From: Methylotuvimicrobium alcaliphilum 20Z
Lineage (GTDB): Bacteria > Pseudomonadota > Gammaproteobacteria > Methylococcales > Methylomonadaceae
Assembly: GCF_000968535.2 (NCBI RefSeq)
Contig: NC_016112.1
Location: 186,001 to 250,000 of the forward strand
Direction of reading: 5' to 3'
DNA length: 64,000 nucleotides
Shown here: one piece after another, positions 26,863 through 35,909 of the stretch
How the letters are laid out: each line of letters begins with the position of its first letter
How positions within the stretch are numbered: position 1 is the first letter of the stretch
Translations under genes and position numbers: made by a program
The notes under the pieces: generated by a model
Databases searched by the model: none
Told to the model about the DNA's origin: nothing
Seen by the model: the letters and a program-made list of their open reading frames with translations, nothing else

Positions 26863-28437
26863 ATGAAGGAGTGGATTGTGATCCATCAGATTAAAGCGTT
26901 ATACAACGATGGCAACGGCTTATCCGAGCGTCAGATTGCCAGTCAATTGGGTATTTCCCGTAACACCGTGAGCAAATACCTGAAGCTGTCGGCTGCGGAC
27001 ATTAGTGCCCTGCAGGAAGAGATATCCCGTGGTAAGAAGCTGGACGATTACCGCGACTACATTATTCAGTTGCTGCAAACCTATCCGGGCTTGTCAGCGG
27101 TCAAAGTGCTGCGCAAACTGAAGGCCAAAGTGGACGATTTGGCCGTTTCCGACCGTTCGGTACGGCGTTATATACAGGCTCTCAAGCAAGAGATTAGCTT
27201 TAAGCAGGCGCGTTATTATGAGCCGGTATTGGACATGGTGCCGGGCGAACAATGCCAGGTCGATGGCGGCGAACTCCGCGATGTGATGATTGGCGGCGTG
27301 GCGACGACGGTATATTTCATGGTGTTTGTGCTATCGTATTCGCGTCTGATGCATGTTTCGATCTGTGCCAAGCCGATTGATACCGAGATGCTGATTCGCC
27401 AGCACGATGCGGCATTTCGCTATTTCGGCGGCATGCCGCAAGAGTGCGTGTACGATCAGACCAAGCTGGTGGTCATTAGCGAAGTGTTTCGCGAGTTGCG
27501 CTTGAACCAGCGCTTCCATCAGTACGCCACGGCAGCGGGCTTCACGATTCGGGCTTGTGAAGGTTATGATCCGGAAAGCAAAGGCAAGGTCGAGGCCGGG
27601 GTCAAATACGTCAAACAAAATGCCTTGTATGGCGAGACTTTTACCGACTGGGATGCTTTGAAGGCCCATATGACCGACTGGCTCGACGGGATAGCCAATC
27701 AACGGCGACACGGCACCACCGGCCAACAACCGGCGATACATTACGCGGCCAACGAGCAAGGCCATATGCGGGCTTACCTGACGCCGTCTTGTGTTGACGC
27801 TACCGCCAGCCAGGCCCGCATCACCCGCAAGGCGGATAAAACCGGCTTGATCGCCTGGCAATCCAATAAATACTCGGTACCGATGGCGTATCAATGCGCC
27901 CGTGTCGCCGTGCATGAAGCTAACGGCGTCATCCAGATCAGCGATCTCAGTACTCACAAAGTGATCGCCGAACATGCTGTGTGTCTGGAAAAGGGGCAAA
28001 TTATCAAGAACCGGCATCATTACCGAGATATGTCGCTACGCATCGAAACGCTTGAAAAGGACTTGCATGAACTGCTGCCGTCTCCGGCGGTCGTGACTCA
28101 GCTATGTGCCTTGTTGAAAGCCAGCTCGCCGAAAATCTACAAAGACCAGCTGGCCGGTGCCAAGCAGGTGCTGACCGAGCAGATCAAACAGCAGGGTGCG
28201 ATTCCCGAAGCGGTGCTGACGCGACTGATCGACACGCCTCGGTTAACGGCCAGCGGCCTGAAAGAACGACTGGAGGCCTGGCGGCAGTCTGTGGGACGCT
28301 CGGACGACAGCGATGCCCTATCGATGCCGCCATCAGAGCAGGCCACTGCCGCCATCAAGCAAGAATGTCCGCTGGCCCGTTATCGTGCCCTGAATGGCCA
28401 CTCGGCTGGCCAAGGAGAGAGCCATGCCATCCATTGA
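26863..28437 (+). CDS. istA: IS21-family transposase IstA
   Basis: This 524-residue protein has an N-terminal helix-turn-helix (LSERQIASQLGISRNTVSKY) and a DDE integrase core. The first Asp is near GEQCQVDGGELRDV, the second near MPQECVYDQTKL, and the Glu near GYDPESKGKVEAGVKYVK. A C-terminal beta-barrel-like part follows (NKYSVPMAYQCARVAVHEAN). It is full length and intact. ATG 26863 follows AGGGAGCG. It catalyses strand transfer together with the IstB ATPase, whose gene overlaps its 3' end. Confidence 0.93.
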   Translation: MKEWIVIHQIKALYNDGNGLSERQIASQLGISRNTVSKYLKLSAADISALQEEISRGKKLDDYRDYIIQLLQTYPGLSAVKVLRKLKAKVDDLAVSDRSVRRYIQALKQEISFKQARYYEPVLDMVPGEQCQVDGGELRDVMIGGVATTVYFMVFVLSYSRLMHVSICAKPIDTEMLIRQHDAAFRYFGGMPQECVYDQTKLVVISEVFRELRLNQRFHQYATAAGFTIRACEGYDPESKGKVEAGVKYVKQNALYGETFTDWDALKAHMTDWLDGIANQRRHGTTGQQPAIHYAANEQGHMRAYLTPSCVDATASQARITRKADKTGLIAWQSNKYSVPMAYQCARVAVHEANGVIQISDLSTHKVIAEHAVCLEKGQIIKNRHHYRDMSLRIETLEKDLHELLPSPAVVTQLCALLKASSPKIYKDQLAGAKQVLTEQIKQQGAIPEAVLTRLIDTPRLTASGLKERLEAWRQSVGRSDDSDALSMPPSEQATAAIKQECPLARYRALNGHSAGQGESHAIH

Positions 28438-29170
28438 TCAGATTGCCAGGCAATACCGCAGCTTGTGCCTGACGGCCATTGCCGAGCACTTGCCGACCTT
28501 GCTTGGCCAAGCCGAGACCCATGAAAGTTCCTACCTGCAGTTTGCCGAAAGCTTGGTTGAACATGAACAGCGCCAGCGCAACGCCAAGCGCATCGAGCAA
28601 AACCGCAAACGCGCTGGCTTTCCTTTGCTCAAAAGCCTGGAAGAGTTCGATTATCGCTTTCAGACCACCATCAGTAAACGGGAAGTCAACAGTCTGCTCG
28701 ACTTCGGCTTTATCGACAATCGGGACAATGTGGTCTTCATCGGACCGCCCGGGGTCGGCAAGACCCACCTGGCCATCGGCATCGGCCTGAAAGCCATTGA
28801 TGCCGGTTATAAGGTCAGCTTCAACACCGCACTAGGCTTGATGGAGGTATTGGAACTGGCCGAACTCAAAGGCGAGTTGAAAAAGAAAATCAACCAACTG
28901 CTCAAATTCGATGTGCTGATCATCGACGAACTAGGATACCTGCCGATGAACAAACAAGGCATGCACAACCTGTTTCAGCTCATCAATGCGCTGTACGAAT
29001 ACCGCTCGGTGATCCTGACCACCAACAAGGAATTCACCAACTGGGGCGAGTTTTTTATCGATGACAACGTCGCCGTACCCATCGTCGACCGCATCATCCA
29101 TCATTCACACATTTTTATGCTGGGAGGGGAAAGTTATCGACTCAAATCAAAGCTAAATCAAGCATCGTAA
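28424..29170 (+). CDS. istB: IS21-family helper ATPase IstB
   Basis: The 248-residue AAA+ protein has Walker A GPPGVGKTHLA, Walker B VLIIDELGYLP and sensor motif ILTTNKEF. It remodels the target complex for IstA. ATG 28424 has AAGGAGAG 4-10 bases upstream and overlaps the istA end by 14 bp, so translation is coupled. The gene is intact. Confidence 0.93.
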   Translation: MPSIDQIARQYRSLCLTAIAEHLPTLLGQAETHESSYLQFAESLVEHEQRQRNAKRIEQNRKRAGFPLLKSLEEFDYRFQTTISKREVNSLLDFGFIDNRDNVVFIGPPGVGKTHLAIGIGLKAIDAGYKVSFNTALGLMEVLELAELKGELKKKINQLLKFDVLIIDELGYLPMNKQGMHNLFQLINALYEYRSVILTTNKEFTNWGEFFIDDNVAVPIVDRIIHHSHIFMLGGESYRLKSKLNQAS

Positions 29171-29728
29171 CCCTGGAAAAGTGGCTCAATTTAAATGGCC
29201 AAAACTGGCTCAATTCTGTTGGCCATTGACACGGAGTCAGATTATGCGCAATTGAAAGGGGTGATGTGGGCTTTCCGAAAACCTTGGGCAGCACTAACAG
29301 AAGAACAACAAGTCATGTTACTGCGGCTGTTTCAGCATGCACCGATCTTGAAAGACGTGTATGTGCAACGGGAAGTGCTGACGGTATTTTTGAGCGGCGG
29401 CAGAGTAAAACGCAGGCCGAACAAGCTTTAACGCAATGGCTGGGGCGAATCAAAGCATTAGGCTTAGACTGTTTTGCGCCTTTTATCACCACGTTGGATA
29501 ACTGGCGAGATAAGATCACAAACTATTTTATTGGACGCGAAACCAGCGGCTTTATCGAAGGACTGAACAATAAAATCAAAGTGATCAAGCGCCGCTGCTA
29601 TGGCATTTATAACCTGGGTCGATTATTCCAGCATATTTGGCTAGATGTCCAGGGACGCCAAATCTTGTTTGCGAAACACTAGATATTGGGTGCCACCACG
29701 GGAAATCCGGAAGAGCCAAAAATATTTC

Positions 29729-29761
29729 AAAAAAGGCAAAAAAGGCAAAAAAGGCAAAAAA
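29729..29761. repeat. AAAAAAGGC tandem repeat
   Basis: Just under four units of the 9-mer AAAAAAGGC follow the ISL3 right end. The next stretch, AATTCAACCTGACCACTTTT, resembles 13440-13465, so both may belong to one poorly defined repeat. Confidence 0.6.
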
Positions 29762-29813
29762 TGGGTCAGCTTAAGTTATTAATTCAACCTGACCACTTTT
29801 TTCGGAAAGACAC

Positions 29814-30122
29814 TCAGTTAAGCCGATTTGCGAGTCGGGTTAACAGATCCATTCTTTCATGCAAGACCGCGATAATCCGGGGCGGTTTGCTTTCCGGATG
29901 AACATAAAAAATATAGTGATGCTCACAGCGGCTTACCTGAATTTGTGGAAAGCGCTCTGAGAGGGGGCGGGAATGGACGGCTCTTTCAGCGATTGCGCAG
30001 AATTTCTTTTGCAACGCGTTCTTATAGCAAAGGGCTTGCTTTTCGCCATGCCGCTCTAAGGTATAACGGATAATGTCGCGGATATCGGATTCCGCCTGTA
30101 ATGTAAGCTCGTAAATCGGCAT
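29814..30122 (-). CDS. ParE-family toxin
   Basis: The product has 102 residues: MPIYELTLQAESDIRDIIRY at the N-terminus, HHYIFYVHPESKPPRIIAVL and a final ERMDLLTRLANRLN. This is the ParE/RelE fold with the conserved terminal H-x-R-M-D-x-x-x-R-L motif of ParE gyrase inhibitors. It starts 4 bp after the antitoxin stop, so the two form one operon. It would poison the cell if the antitoxin were lost. Confidence 0.9.
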   Translation of the reverse strand: MPIYELTLQAESDIRDIIRYTLERHGEKQALCYKNALQKKFCAIAERAVHSRPLSERFPQIQVSRCEHHYIFYVHPESKPPRIIAVLHERMDLLTRLANRLN

Positions 30123-30126
30123 TCCT

Positions 30127-30366
30127 TTACCGTGCTTCCTGCAAAACTTCTTCGTAAATTTGATCTATCGATTTATTCGAGAATACCCCATTTTCTGCTT
30201 CCGCGAGACGAGGTAGCAAGAACGCCTCTAGTTGACGCAGCGCTTCGTTATCTTCAGCCGGCAATACCCGTTCCAAGACATAATCCTTGATGCTCTGGCC
30301 ATGCAAGGCGGCGACGGCTTTTAACCGTTGATGTTGTTCGGGGGTGACTTCAATGGACAAACGCAT
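30127..30366 (-). CDS. ParD-like antitoxin
   Basis: The product has 79 residues. MRLSIEVTPEQHQRLKAVAA is a ribbon-helix-helix start and the C-terminus (GVFSNKSIDQIYEEVLQEAR) is the toxin-wrapping part. GGAGG stands 8 bases before ATG 30366, which is preferred to a TTG five codons upstream. It should bind ParE and autoregulate. The AT-rich gap to the resolvase gene (30382-30502) probably holds its promoter. Confidence 0.85.
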   Translation of the reverse strand: MRLSIEVTPEQHQRLKAVAALHGQSIKDYVLERVLPAEDNEALRQLEAFLLPRLAEAENGVFSNKSIDQIYEEVLQEAR

Positions 30367-30502
30367 GACCGTATCCTCCAAGTAATGATTTTCAAACTCA
30401 TCCTAGCACCAAAAACAACATGAGTACAAATGTACATTTGTTGTTTTTATTCATCTCTCAAAAACGGTCATTTTTTAGGTGCACAGGAAAGTACCATTAT
30501 AT

Positions 30503-30949
30503 TCAGCCCTTCTTATTATCCGCTAAAATCCGGTAAACACTGGCCTCACCGATGTTAAGCTGCTGGGCAATCTGCGTTTTTGTTACGCCATTGGCGACGC
30601 CTTCCCGCTGACTCTCCAACATTATTTCCCGCTCGAATTGAGCGACACCGCCCAAGACGGTGAGCATTAGCTTGCCGGTGGGCGTTTTCTTATCCATGCC
30701 CAGGTTAAGAATGCGCAGGCCGGCCTGCTTTTTTTCCAGCGCCTGAATAATGGCCATGAGACCCGCAACCGATCGGGCTAAACGGTCCAACTTTGTCACG
30801 AACAAGGCCGCTTCTAACTGAGCCCGGACGGAAACCGAGGAAGCCTGTTCCCGGAAGATTTTTTTGCACTGAGCCGCTTCGAGTTCTCGAAGTTGCGCTT
30901 CAAGCCCGGCAATTTGTTCAGTCGTCGTTCTGGCGTAACCGATAATCAT
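30503..30949 (-). CDS. Degenerate serine resolvase lacking the catalytic serine
   Basis: The product has 148 residues, short for the family (about 180-200). It has the resolvase core (VTKLDRLARSVAGLMAIIQ, TPTGKLMLTVLGGVAQFERE) and a C-terminal helix-turn-helix (TKTQIAQQLNIGEASVYRIL). The N-terminus reads MIIGYARTTTEQ, whereas active members have YARVST with the nucleophilic Ser; codons here give Thr. Segments are also missing before FVTKLDR and before the helix-turn-helix. It can probably still bind DNA but not cut. The frame itself is open. Confidence 0.8.
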   Translation of the reverse strand: MIIGYARTTTEQIAGLEAQLRELEAAQCKKIFREQASSVSVRAQLEAALFVTKLDRLARSVAGLMAIIQALEKKQAGLRILNLGMDKKTPTGKLMLTVLGGVAQFEREIMLESQREGVANGVTKTQIAQQLNIGEASVYRILADNKKG

Positions 30950-31024
30950 GTTTCTCTCAATAGAATTTCCAATGCTGTGATAGGGTGTCTTTCATAATGC
31001 AAATTAAGGTCTATTGATAGGGTT

Positions 31025-33976
31025 TTAAGCGGGGGTTCCGACCCTTTTTTCCTCAGAAGCGAGTAGTTTCGCGTCCTTCAGATCGATAAATTGCTCGGTA
31101 TGATTACAGGAAAATTCAGAGTTCTTGCGGAAATGCGAGCAGCCCCAGAACTGCCCGTAAGGGCCTTTTCTCAAGCTGAGTTTGCCGCCGCACTCAGGAC
31201 AAACCGGTTCGACATGATCGCAGCGCCGGTTTTCGCAGATCCGAAACCGGCCTTCTTGGCGTAAACCGCCGCCGCATTCGGGGCAGGCCGGTTCGGTATG
31301 CGTGCATAGCGGATATTGGTTGCATCCGAAAAAGCTGCCATGCCGGCTATCTTTCGGCACTAGGTAACCGGTTTCGCATTCGCGGCAGGAAATATCGGCC
31401 ACTTTCTCCTGAAAACCCTCGCCGGTAAATTCGTCAATGCGAATTTCATAGCGTTGATCAACCAGTTCGCGGATAAAATCGGAAGCCTTGTCGGCATCTC
31501 CGATCAGGTAAACATGATGCCGAGCGCGGGTCATCGCGACATAAAACAAACGTCTTTCCTCCGCATGGTCGAATGCTTCGGCTTTCGGTAGTAATAGCTC
31601 CACTAACGGATGGGTCTTTTTTTCCGACGGAAAACCGTTTTTGCCTTTTTCCAGCCCTAGCACGATCACATAATCGGCTTCCTTGCCTTTCGAGGCATGG
31701 ACCGTCATGAATTGAATGGCAAGTTTGGGATACTGCCGTTTTAAGCTCGACAAATCCGGTTTTCTAAAATTGAACCGGGCCAAGATCAATACACTAGCCT
31801 GAACGGCGGTCTTGGCATTAATTGCCGATAATGCCGCATTCAGGCCGACCGGATCGAGCCGAGTCCGGATGAGCGAGACGGCTGCTTGTGCGATGACGGT
31901 ATGGCTTTCGATTCGTTTGGCGATTTGCGTTGGGTTTTGCATGACAAACCGGGACGCTACCGCACCGATTTGGTTATTGAAACGAAAGGTTTGATTCAGA
32001 ATGCTCAAGGCCGTATCGCCGAAATGTTCCTCGAATTCCTGGGTGATCGTGACATCGCTGCCGGTAAAACGGTAAATCGATTGCCAGTCGTCGCCGACGC
32101 AAAACAGGCTGTGGTTCGGGTTATGAGTTAGCAAAGCCTTGATCAGTCGGGCGCGGCTGGCCGATATGTCTTGAAATTCATCGACCAGAATATGCGTGTA
32201 CGGCGACCGGAAGCGTCCGGCTTCGACATAGTCGATCGCTCGCCCGATCATGTCTTCGAAATCAATCGTATCGGTGTCGAGCAAACACTGTTGATAGGCT
32301 TCGTAAATGGGCTCAAACAAAAAAGCCGCCGCGTGCATGCGTTCATGATCTTCATGTTGCTGAGTCAGCGCGACCAGGCTTTTGATATTCAAATAGGCGG
32401 CTTTAAACAGTGCCAGCATCTGAGCCAGCAATTGACCCAGTTGCGAAATATGGCCGAATTGACGCAATTGCTGAAGTAATTCATTGTTGGGTAGCGGATC
32501 GAAAACCACACCGGCTTGTTTCAGTTGCAGTTCCAGCGATTGCGTCAAAACGCCTTGTTGCTTCTGATAACTGTAGGTTTCGATCAGGGTGGTCCGATGT
32601 TTTCGATGCAAGGCCCGTTTCCACGCCATTGCCTCCAAATAGCTTTGCCGGTCGATAAACGGCGGCGTTTGCTGATGTTCGTCGACGGCGAAATGTTCGA
32701 TATAAATACCGTAATCGGGCAAGTAAAAATCGGGCTGATAAACGCGATAATCCGGTCCCGAGGTGTTGATCTGATAATTAGCCTCATAGCGGTAGGCGAT
32801 ACGCTGCCGATAAAGAAAGTTGGCGATTTCGCATTCTTCGTAGCTTTTGACCAATTCGCCCTGCAGCGTGCGGATGTCGTTTTCGAGAATATAACGGTTA
32901 TATTCGCCGAGACTTTTGAATTTGAAGGCGCTTCGATAGGGATGGCTGAAGTGCAAGAAATAAGTTACCAGTCGAGACTTGTATTGATCGTCTTGCAGCA
33001 ACCTTTGGATTTGTTCGTCGACAAACCGGGTGCGAAGATGCTCGTCCTCGGCCATTTTGTCGATGGTCGGCGCAACGCCTTCAACCTGGGCGATGATATG
33101 TTTGCCCAGGCTGTGAAAGGTTTTTACGGTCAGCGTATCGATGCGAAGTTTTGCTTGTATTCGCTGTTCCATTTCCTCGGCTGCTTTGCGGGCGAATGCC
33201 AACATCAGGATTTGTTCCGGCCTTGCTAGTCTTGCGTTGATTAAATATCCGGCACGGCCGATCATCGTACTGGTTTTACCGGTACCGGCACCGGCCAATA
33301 CTAGATTGTGCTGTTCGTCGATCACGCAGGCGCGGCGCTGATGGGTCGTTAACGGATTGCTCTCCACGTCGTCGAAAAAGGATTTAAATGCCTCGATTTG
33401 ACGTTCGATATAAGTTTCATTCAAGCGCTCGACCGCGTCGTATCCGTGGTTTAACAAAGGGCGGATGAATTGCAGGGCATGTGCCGTATCGGCCGGTAAA
33501 AAGCGTTGTATATTTTTGCGCTGAATGCCTTTGACCAAGTCTCGATGCGTCTTCAGCCATTGCCGTACGGCAATTCGGCAGATATAGCGATCTCCGGAAA
33601 ACCATGGGCGCGCCTGTTGATAAGCGCTTTCTATTTCCGGAACCAGGCGTTGATAAAAATCGTGGAGATATTGGCGGTTGGCTTGCTGCAAGTCGGTTTG
33701 CAAGCGTTTCGATCGTTTTTTAGCGATGCCGCCCATGCGCACGGTCTCGCTGTACTCCAGATGAAATGCCAGTACATCCCAGAAGTAGCCCGGCTCCAAG
33801 ACGATGCCGCTGCCGATCGCCAGATGAGCAATTCGGAGCTGTATTTCGCCTTTATGCAAGATTATGCCGTCTTCGGCTAAAGACAACTGGTCATGATTGG
33901 CATGCGAGGCGAATAATGCGGCCAAGCGGCTGATTCGGTAGAGGAATGATGTTTTCAACGAAGTATTCAAGGACAA
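31025..33976 (-). CDS. UvrD/HelD-type superfamily 1 helicase with zinc fingers
   Basis: This 983-residue protein has about 200 residues of N-terminal unique domain. The helicase motifs follow: Q-motif NPLTTHQRRACV, Walker A AGAGTGKTS, motif II LVDEFQD, III GDDWQSIYRF, IV NQTFRFN, V TVHASKGKEADYV and VI YVAMTRARH. The C-terminal 130 residues hold three CxxC zinc fingers of the topoisomerase I type (CRECETGYL, CPECGGGL, CPECGGKL with GCSHF). It is expected to unwind DNA 3' to 5' in repair, like helicase IV. The zinc-finger fusion is seen in some relatives. It stands alone in the minus orientation. Confidence 0.92.
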   Translation of the reverse strand: MSLNTSLKTSFLYRISRLAALFASHANHDQLSLAEDGIILHKGEIQLRIAHLAIGSGIVLEPGYFWDVLAFHLEYSETVRMGGIAKKRSKRLQTDLQQANRQYLHDFYQRLVPEIESAYQQARPWFSGDRYICRIAVRQWLKTHRDLVKGIQRKNIQRFLPADTAHALQFIRPLLNHGYDAVERLNETYIERQIEAFKSFFDDVESNPLTTHQRRACVIDEQHNLVLAGAGTGKTSTMIGRAGYLINARLARPEQILMLAFARKAAEEMEQRIQAKLRIDTLTVKTFHSLGKHIIAQVEGVAPTIDKMAEDEHLRTRFVDEQIQRLLQDDQYKSRLVTYFLHFSHPYRSAFKFKSLGEYNRYILENDIRTLQGELVKSYEECEIANFLYRQRIAYRYEANYQINTSGPDYRVYQPDFYLPDYGIYIEHFAVDEHQQTPPFIDRQSYLEAMAWKRALHRKHRTTLIETYSYQKQQGVLTQSLELQLKQAGVVFDPLPNNELLQQLRQFGHISQLGQLLAQMLALFKAAYLNIKSLVALTQQHEDHERMHAAAFLFEPIYEAYQQCLLDTDTIDFEDMIGRAIDYVEAGRFRSPYTHILVDEFQDISASRARLIKALLTHNPNHSLFCVGDDWQSIYRFTGSDVTITQEFEEHFGDTALSILNQTFRFNNQIGAVASRFVMQNPTQIAKRIESHTVIAQAAVSLIRTRLDPVGLNAALSAINAKTAVQASVLILARFNFRKPDLSSLKRQYPKLAIQFMTVHASKGKEADYVIVLGLEKGKNGFPSEKKTHPLVELLLPKAEAFDHAEERRLFYVAMTRARHHVYLIGDADKASDFIRELVDQRYEIRIDEFTGEGFQEKVADISCRECETGYLVPKDSRHGSFFGCNQYPLCTHTEPACPECGGGLRQEGRFRICENRRCDHVEPVCPECGGKLSLRKGPYGQFWGCSHFRKNSEFSCNHTEQFIDLKDAKLLASEEKRVGTPA

Positions 33977-34000
33977 TCCTTTGCCTGTGCCTTCGTGCTC

Positions 34001-34243
34001 TTATGCGACGATATGCAAGGCAATATAAGGCACGAGATTAAACAGAATGATGCCGATTTTGTAAAGCGCCATGCCTGCGTAATGTATGGCGTCGAATTGT
34101 TCGACCGGCAAGCGAAACCAGTGCCCGTGTAATCGATACATCCAATCGTGAGCGGAGATAAAGAGCAGTCCCCACAAAAGCAGCACGCTGAAGTTGATTA
34201 TGGAGCACCATAAAAGGACGTCACGTATTAGTTCAATGTTCAT
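34001..34243 (-). CDS. DUF6868 small membrane protein
   Basis: The product has 80 residues with two hydrophobic helices (VLLWCSIINFSVLLLWGLLF and a C-terminal IGIILFNLVPYIAL) around a polar centre with HGHWFRLPVEQFDAIHYAGM. This length and the F-R-L-P-x-E-x-F-D pattern match DUF6868. ATG 34243 begins the conserved part; an upstream in-frame start would add a poorly conserved stretch. The function is unknown; it is probably an inner-membrane protein. Confidence 0.8.
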   Translation of the reverse strand: MNIELIRDVLLWCSIINFSVLLLWGLLFISAHDWMYRLHGHWFRLPVEQFDAIHYAGMALYKIGIILFNLVPYIALHIVA

Positions 34244-34278
34244 GAGCGGGTCTCTTGTGATGGTTAAGGGGAAAATAA

Positions 34279-34416
34279 TATACCTATCGTAGATCAAAAT
34301 TCGGCACCGGGGTGCCCGTCAAAGGGCGCCGTGAATACGTCCATGCTGGCAAAGCCTTTGAAGAGCACCCCGGCGCCTCCTAGGGTACTGCCGAAATTTG
34401 AAGTGCGAAAGGTATA
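34279..34416 (+). repeat. R1 repeat, shortened copy
   Basis: It starts TATACCTATCGTAGATCAAA and ends GAAGTGCGAAAGGTATA. About 20 bp of the usual interior are missing after TACGTCCATG. Confidence 0.9.
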
Positions 34417-34457
34417 ACTAATTAAATATTTTCGTGATTTTCGTGGACAAAATGCTT

Positions 34458-34822
34458 CCTGATTAGCAAGTTTCTTCAGCTAAAGCCCAAAGATCAGCAT
34501 ATCCCCTAGCAGGACGGGGTTTGCAAGCCATGCGCGTCAAGCTAAAAACGGCCAACCCACATCACGCTATTTCCCAAGCTCCAGCTTGGGAAAGACACCC
34601 CGGAAGCTCCAGCTTCCTGAGACCGACACAACCTCCGCACATTCTGAATCAAACCCGACTCGCTCGCTCGTTCAATCTTTCTTGATTTTCGGGAAGCTAG
34701 AGCTTCCTGAACAGGTTACCCAAGCTGGAGCTTGGGTAACAGCATATTTTAGTTTTTGCGACTACGACTGGTCCTTGCTCGGATACTTGGCCTCGGCAAG
34801 CTGAAGCATCTTGCTAATCAGG
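34458..34822. repeat. R3 repeat with 8-bp target duplication
   Basis: Ends are CCTGATTAGCAAGTTTCTTC and GCATCTTGCTAATCAGG. AAATGCTT occurs on both flanks (34450-34457 and 34823-34830). The interior has palindromic blocks such as CCAAGCTCCAGCTTGG and GAAGCTAGAGCTTC. No gene is present. Confidence 0.85.
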
Positions 34823-34881
34823 AAATGCTTTGTCTAGGATAATCGATGAAAGCATGAAGATGCCCGAATCTTGAGATGATT

Positions 34882-35394
34882 TTAGAGCTCCATAACTAGC
34901 ATCGGTATGCCGTAACTGGCAATAAAGTAGGCAATCGCTGAAATAACGCTTGGCGTTGCCGTGTACAAAAAGACTTGACGGAAAATATAACTGATAACTG
35001 CAATATACCAAATGACTAAAAACACGCTGATCCCGATTGATATTTCTTCTTGATATTCAACATGCCTCATTACCATAACAACATCCAGCACTTCAGCGGC
35101 AATCGCCAGGGTGATGATAAAGTTTTCGCAGACAAAAATGGCAGTGAAGACTTGTTTAAAAAATTGCCATTTCTTCATCGTCAGCAAAAAAACAGTGATA
35201 AATGAGAAAGCCATTATGGTCCTCATCAATACTTCCAATGTACCGCTGACCGGATCGGAAATAAGCCCCTCGACGATCATGCCCGAAACAAGATAGAACG
35301 CCAAGTTCTTCATTACGAATGATGGTCCGGGGATTAAATTTATAGGGTTTTGTCGGAACAAACAAAGCGAAAGATAGTTGAGTAATAAGTTCAT
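34882..35394 (-). CDS. Unknown four-helix membrane protein
   Basis: The product has 170 residues with about four hydrophobic helices: LMRTIMAFSFITVFLLTMKK, FVCENFIITLAIAAEVLDVV, IGISVFLVIWYIAVISYIF and AIAYFIASYGIPMLVMEL. The first 40 residues (LCLFRQNPINLIPGPSFVMK) are typical of small Yip1-like or DUF-type proteins. I do not recognise a named family. It lies alone between repeats. Confidence 0.6.
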   Translation of the reverse strand: MNLLLNYLSLCLFRQNPINLIPGPSFVMKNLAFYLVSGMIVEGLISDPVSGTLEVLMRTIMAFSFITVFLLTMKKWQFFKQVFTAIFVCENFIITLAIAAEVLDVVMVMRHVEYQEEISIGISVFLVIWYIAVISYIFRQVFLYTATPSVISAIAYFIASYGIPMLVMEL

Positions 35395-35909
35395 CGAGGG
35401 TTTATTAAGGTTAAAAAATAGGGCAGGCCAGCTAAAAATAACCGATTTTTTTTATTTTTGACGTTTTGCTTTTTGTAAGTATTCAGATCCTCCCTGCTGT
35501 TTCCGAAATTACGGAGACTGTGAGAATATTCAATATTGCGAAATAACCATGAAGAACATGAATTCATAGTCATATGAATAATTAGATTGTTGATTTTATC
35601 GTCTTTTTCTTCATTGTTTTCATGTTCTTCATGGTGAATAAATTGTTTTATGATGTATTCGCCGATAATTTTCACAGTCTCTACGGTTTGGGAACCTCTT
35701 TATGTAAGCTCTTGCTTACCGAGCGAAAAAAAAGGTATTTTCCCACGGATTACAGTAAATAAATATGGGTTATGCTTAGCGCGTAAATATTCAGCCCCCT
35801 TTTTTCAAAGGGGGCAAAGTTCCATCTTGTTTTAGATGCAAGGCGTGTGAACAATTTGTTTCAGAAAACCGAAAATGTGGCCGCGCGAAGGATATGGATA
35901 AGATATAAG
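35395..35909. other. Intergenic with a CATGAAG-rich inverted element
   Basis: The element at 35511-35686 has outer ends GGAGACTGTGAGAATATT and AATTTTCACAGTCTC and inner ends ACCATGAAGAACATGA (35546) and TCATGTTCTTCATGGT (to 35635). The CATGAAG motif recalls R5. Open frames crossing it have no ribosome site and look spurious. The rest (35690-35909) shows nothing clear. Confidence 0.55.

Larger units (their letters stand above)
26748..29231 (+). mobile_element. IS21-family insertion sequence
   Basis: The 2484-bp element starts TGTTAATGGTCAATTAAACT and ends with the inverted AGAATTGAGCCAG / GGCCATTGACA pattern. Both ends contain repeated sub-blocks with TTGAGCCA, as in this family. CGGAG flanks both sides (26743-26747 and 29232-29236). 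It carries istA and istB with overlapping reading frames. Confidence 0.9.
26002..29682 (+). pseudogene. ISL3-family transposase, interrupted and frameshifted
   Basis: The zinc-ribbon start (CRQCGRTIDKFHGYGKVITL, RPKRFQCSYC), the catalytic part (LLGIDEIALKKGHKDF, CIDMNEGYGNAV, VVVDRFHVAKHYRD) and, after the IS21 insertion, the C-terminus (YAQLKGVMWAFRKP, SGFIEGLNNKIKVIKRRCYG) make a typical ISL3 protein. Breaks: a shift in the A6G4 run at 26060-26069, the IS21 insertion at 26743-26747, and a shift in the T-run at 29387-29391. It is inactive. Confidence 0.88.
26002..29717 (+). mobile_element. ISL3-family remnant, split by an IS21 element
   Basis: It carries transposase fragments 26002-26747 and 29232-29682, and a right end GGGTGCCACCACGGGAAATC (from 29688) of the ISL3 type. 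The matching left end is absent. An IS21-family element sits between the halves. Confidence 0.8.

Noticed and set aside
29729-29761. CRISPR-like tandem repeat
   Set aside because: The units are a 9-mer of low complexity without spacers; no cas gene is in the window.
35391-35675. 94-residue frame on the minus strand
   Set aside because: It runs through the CATGAAG-rich inverted element and has no ribosome site.
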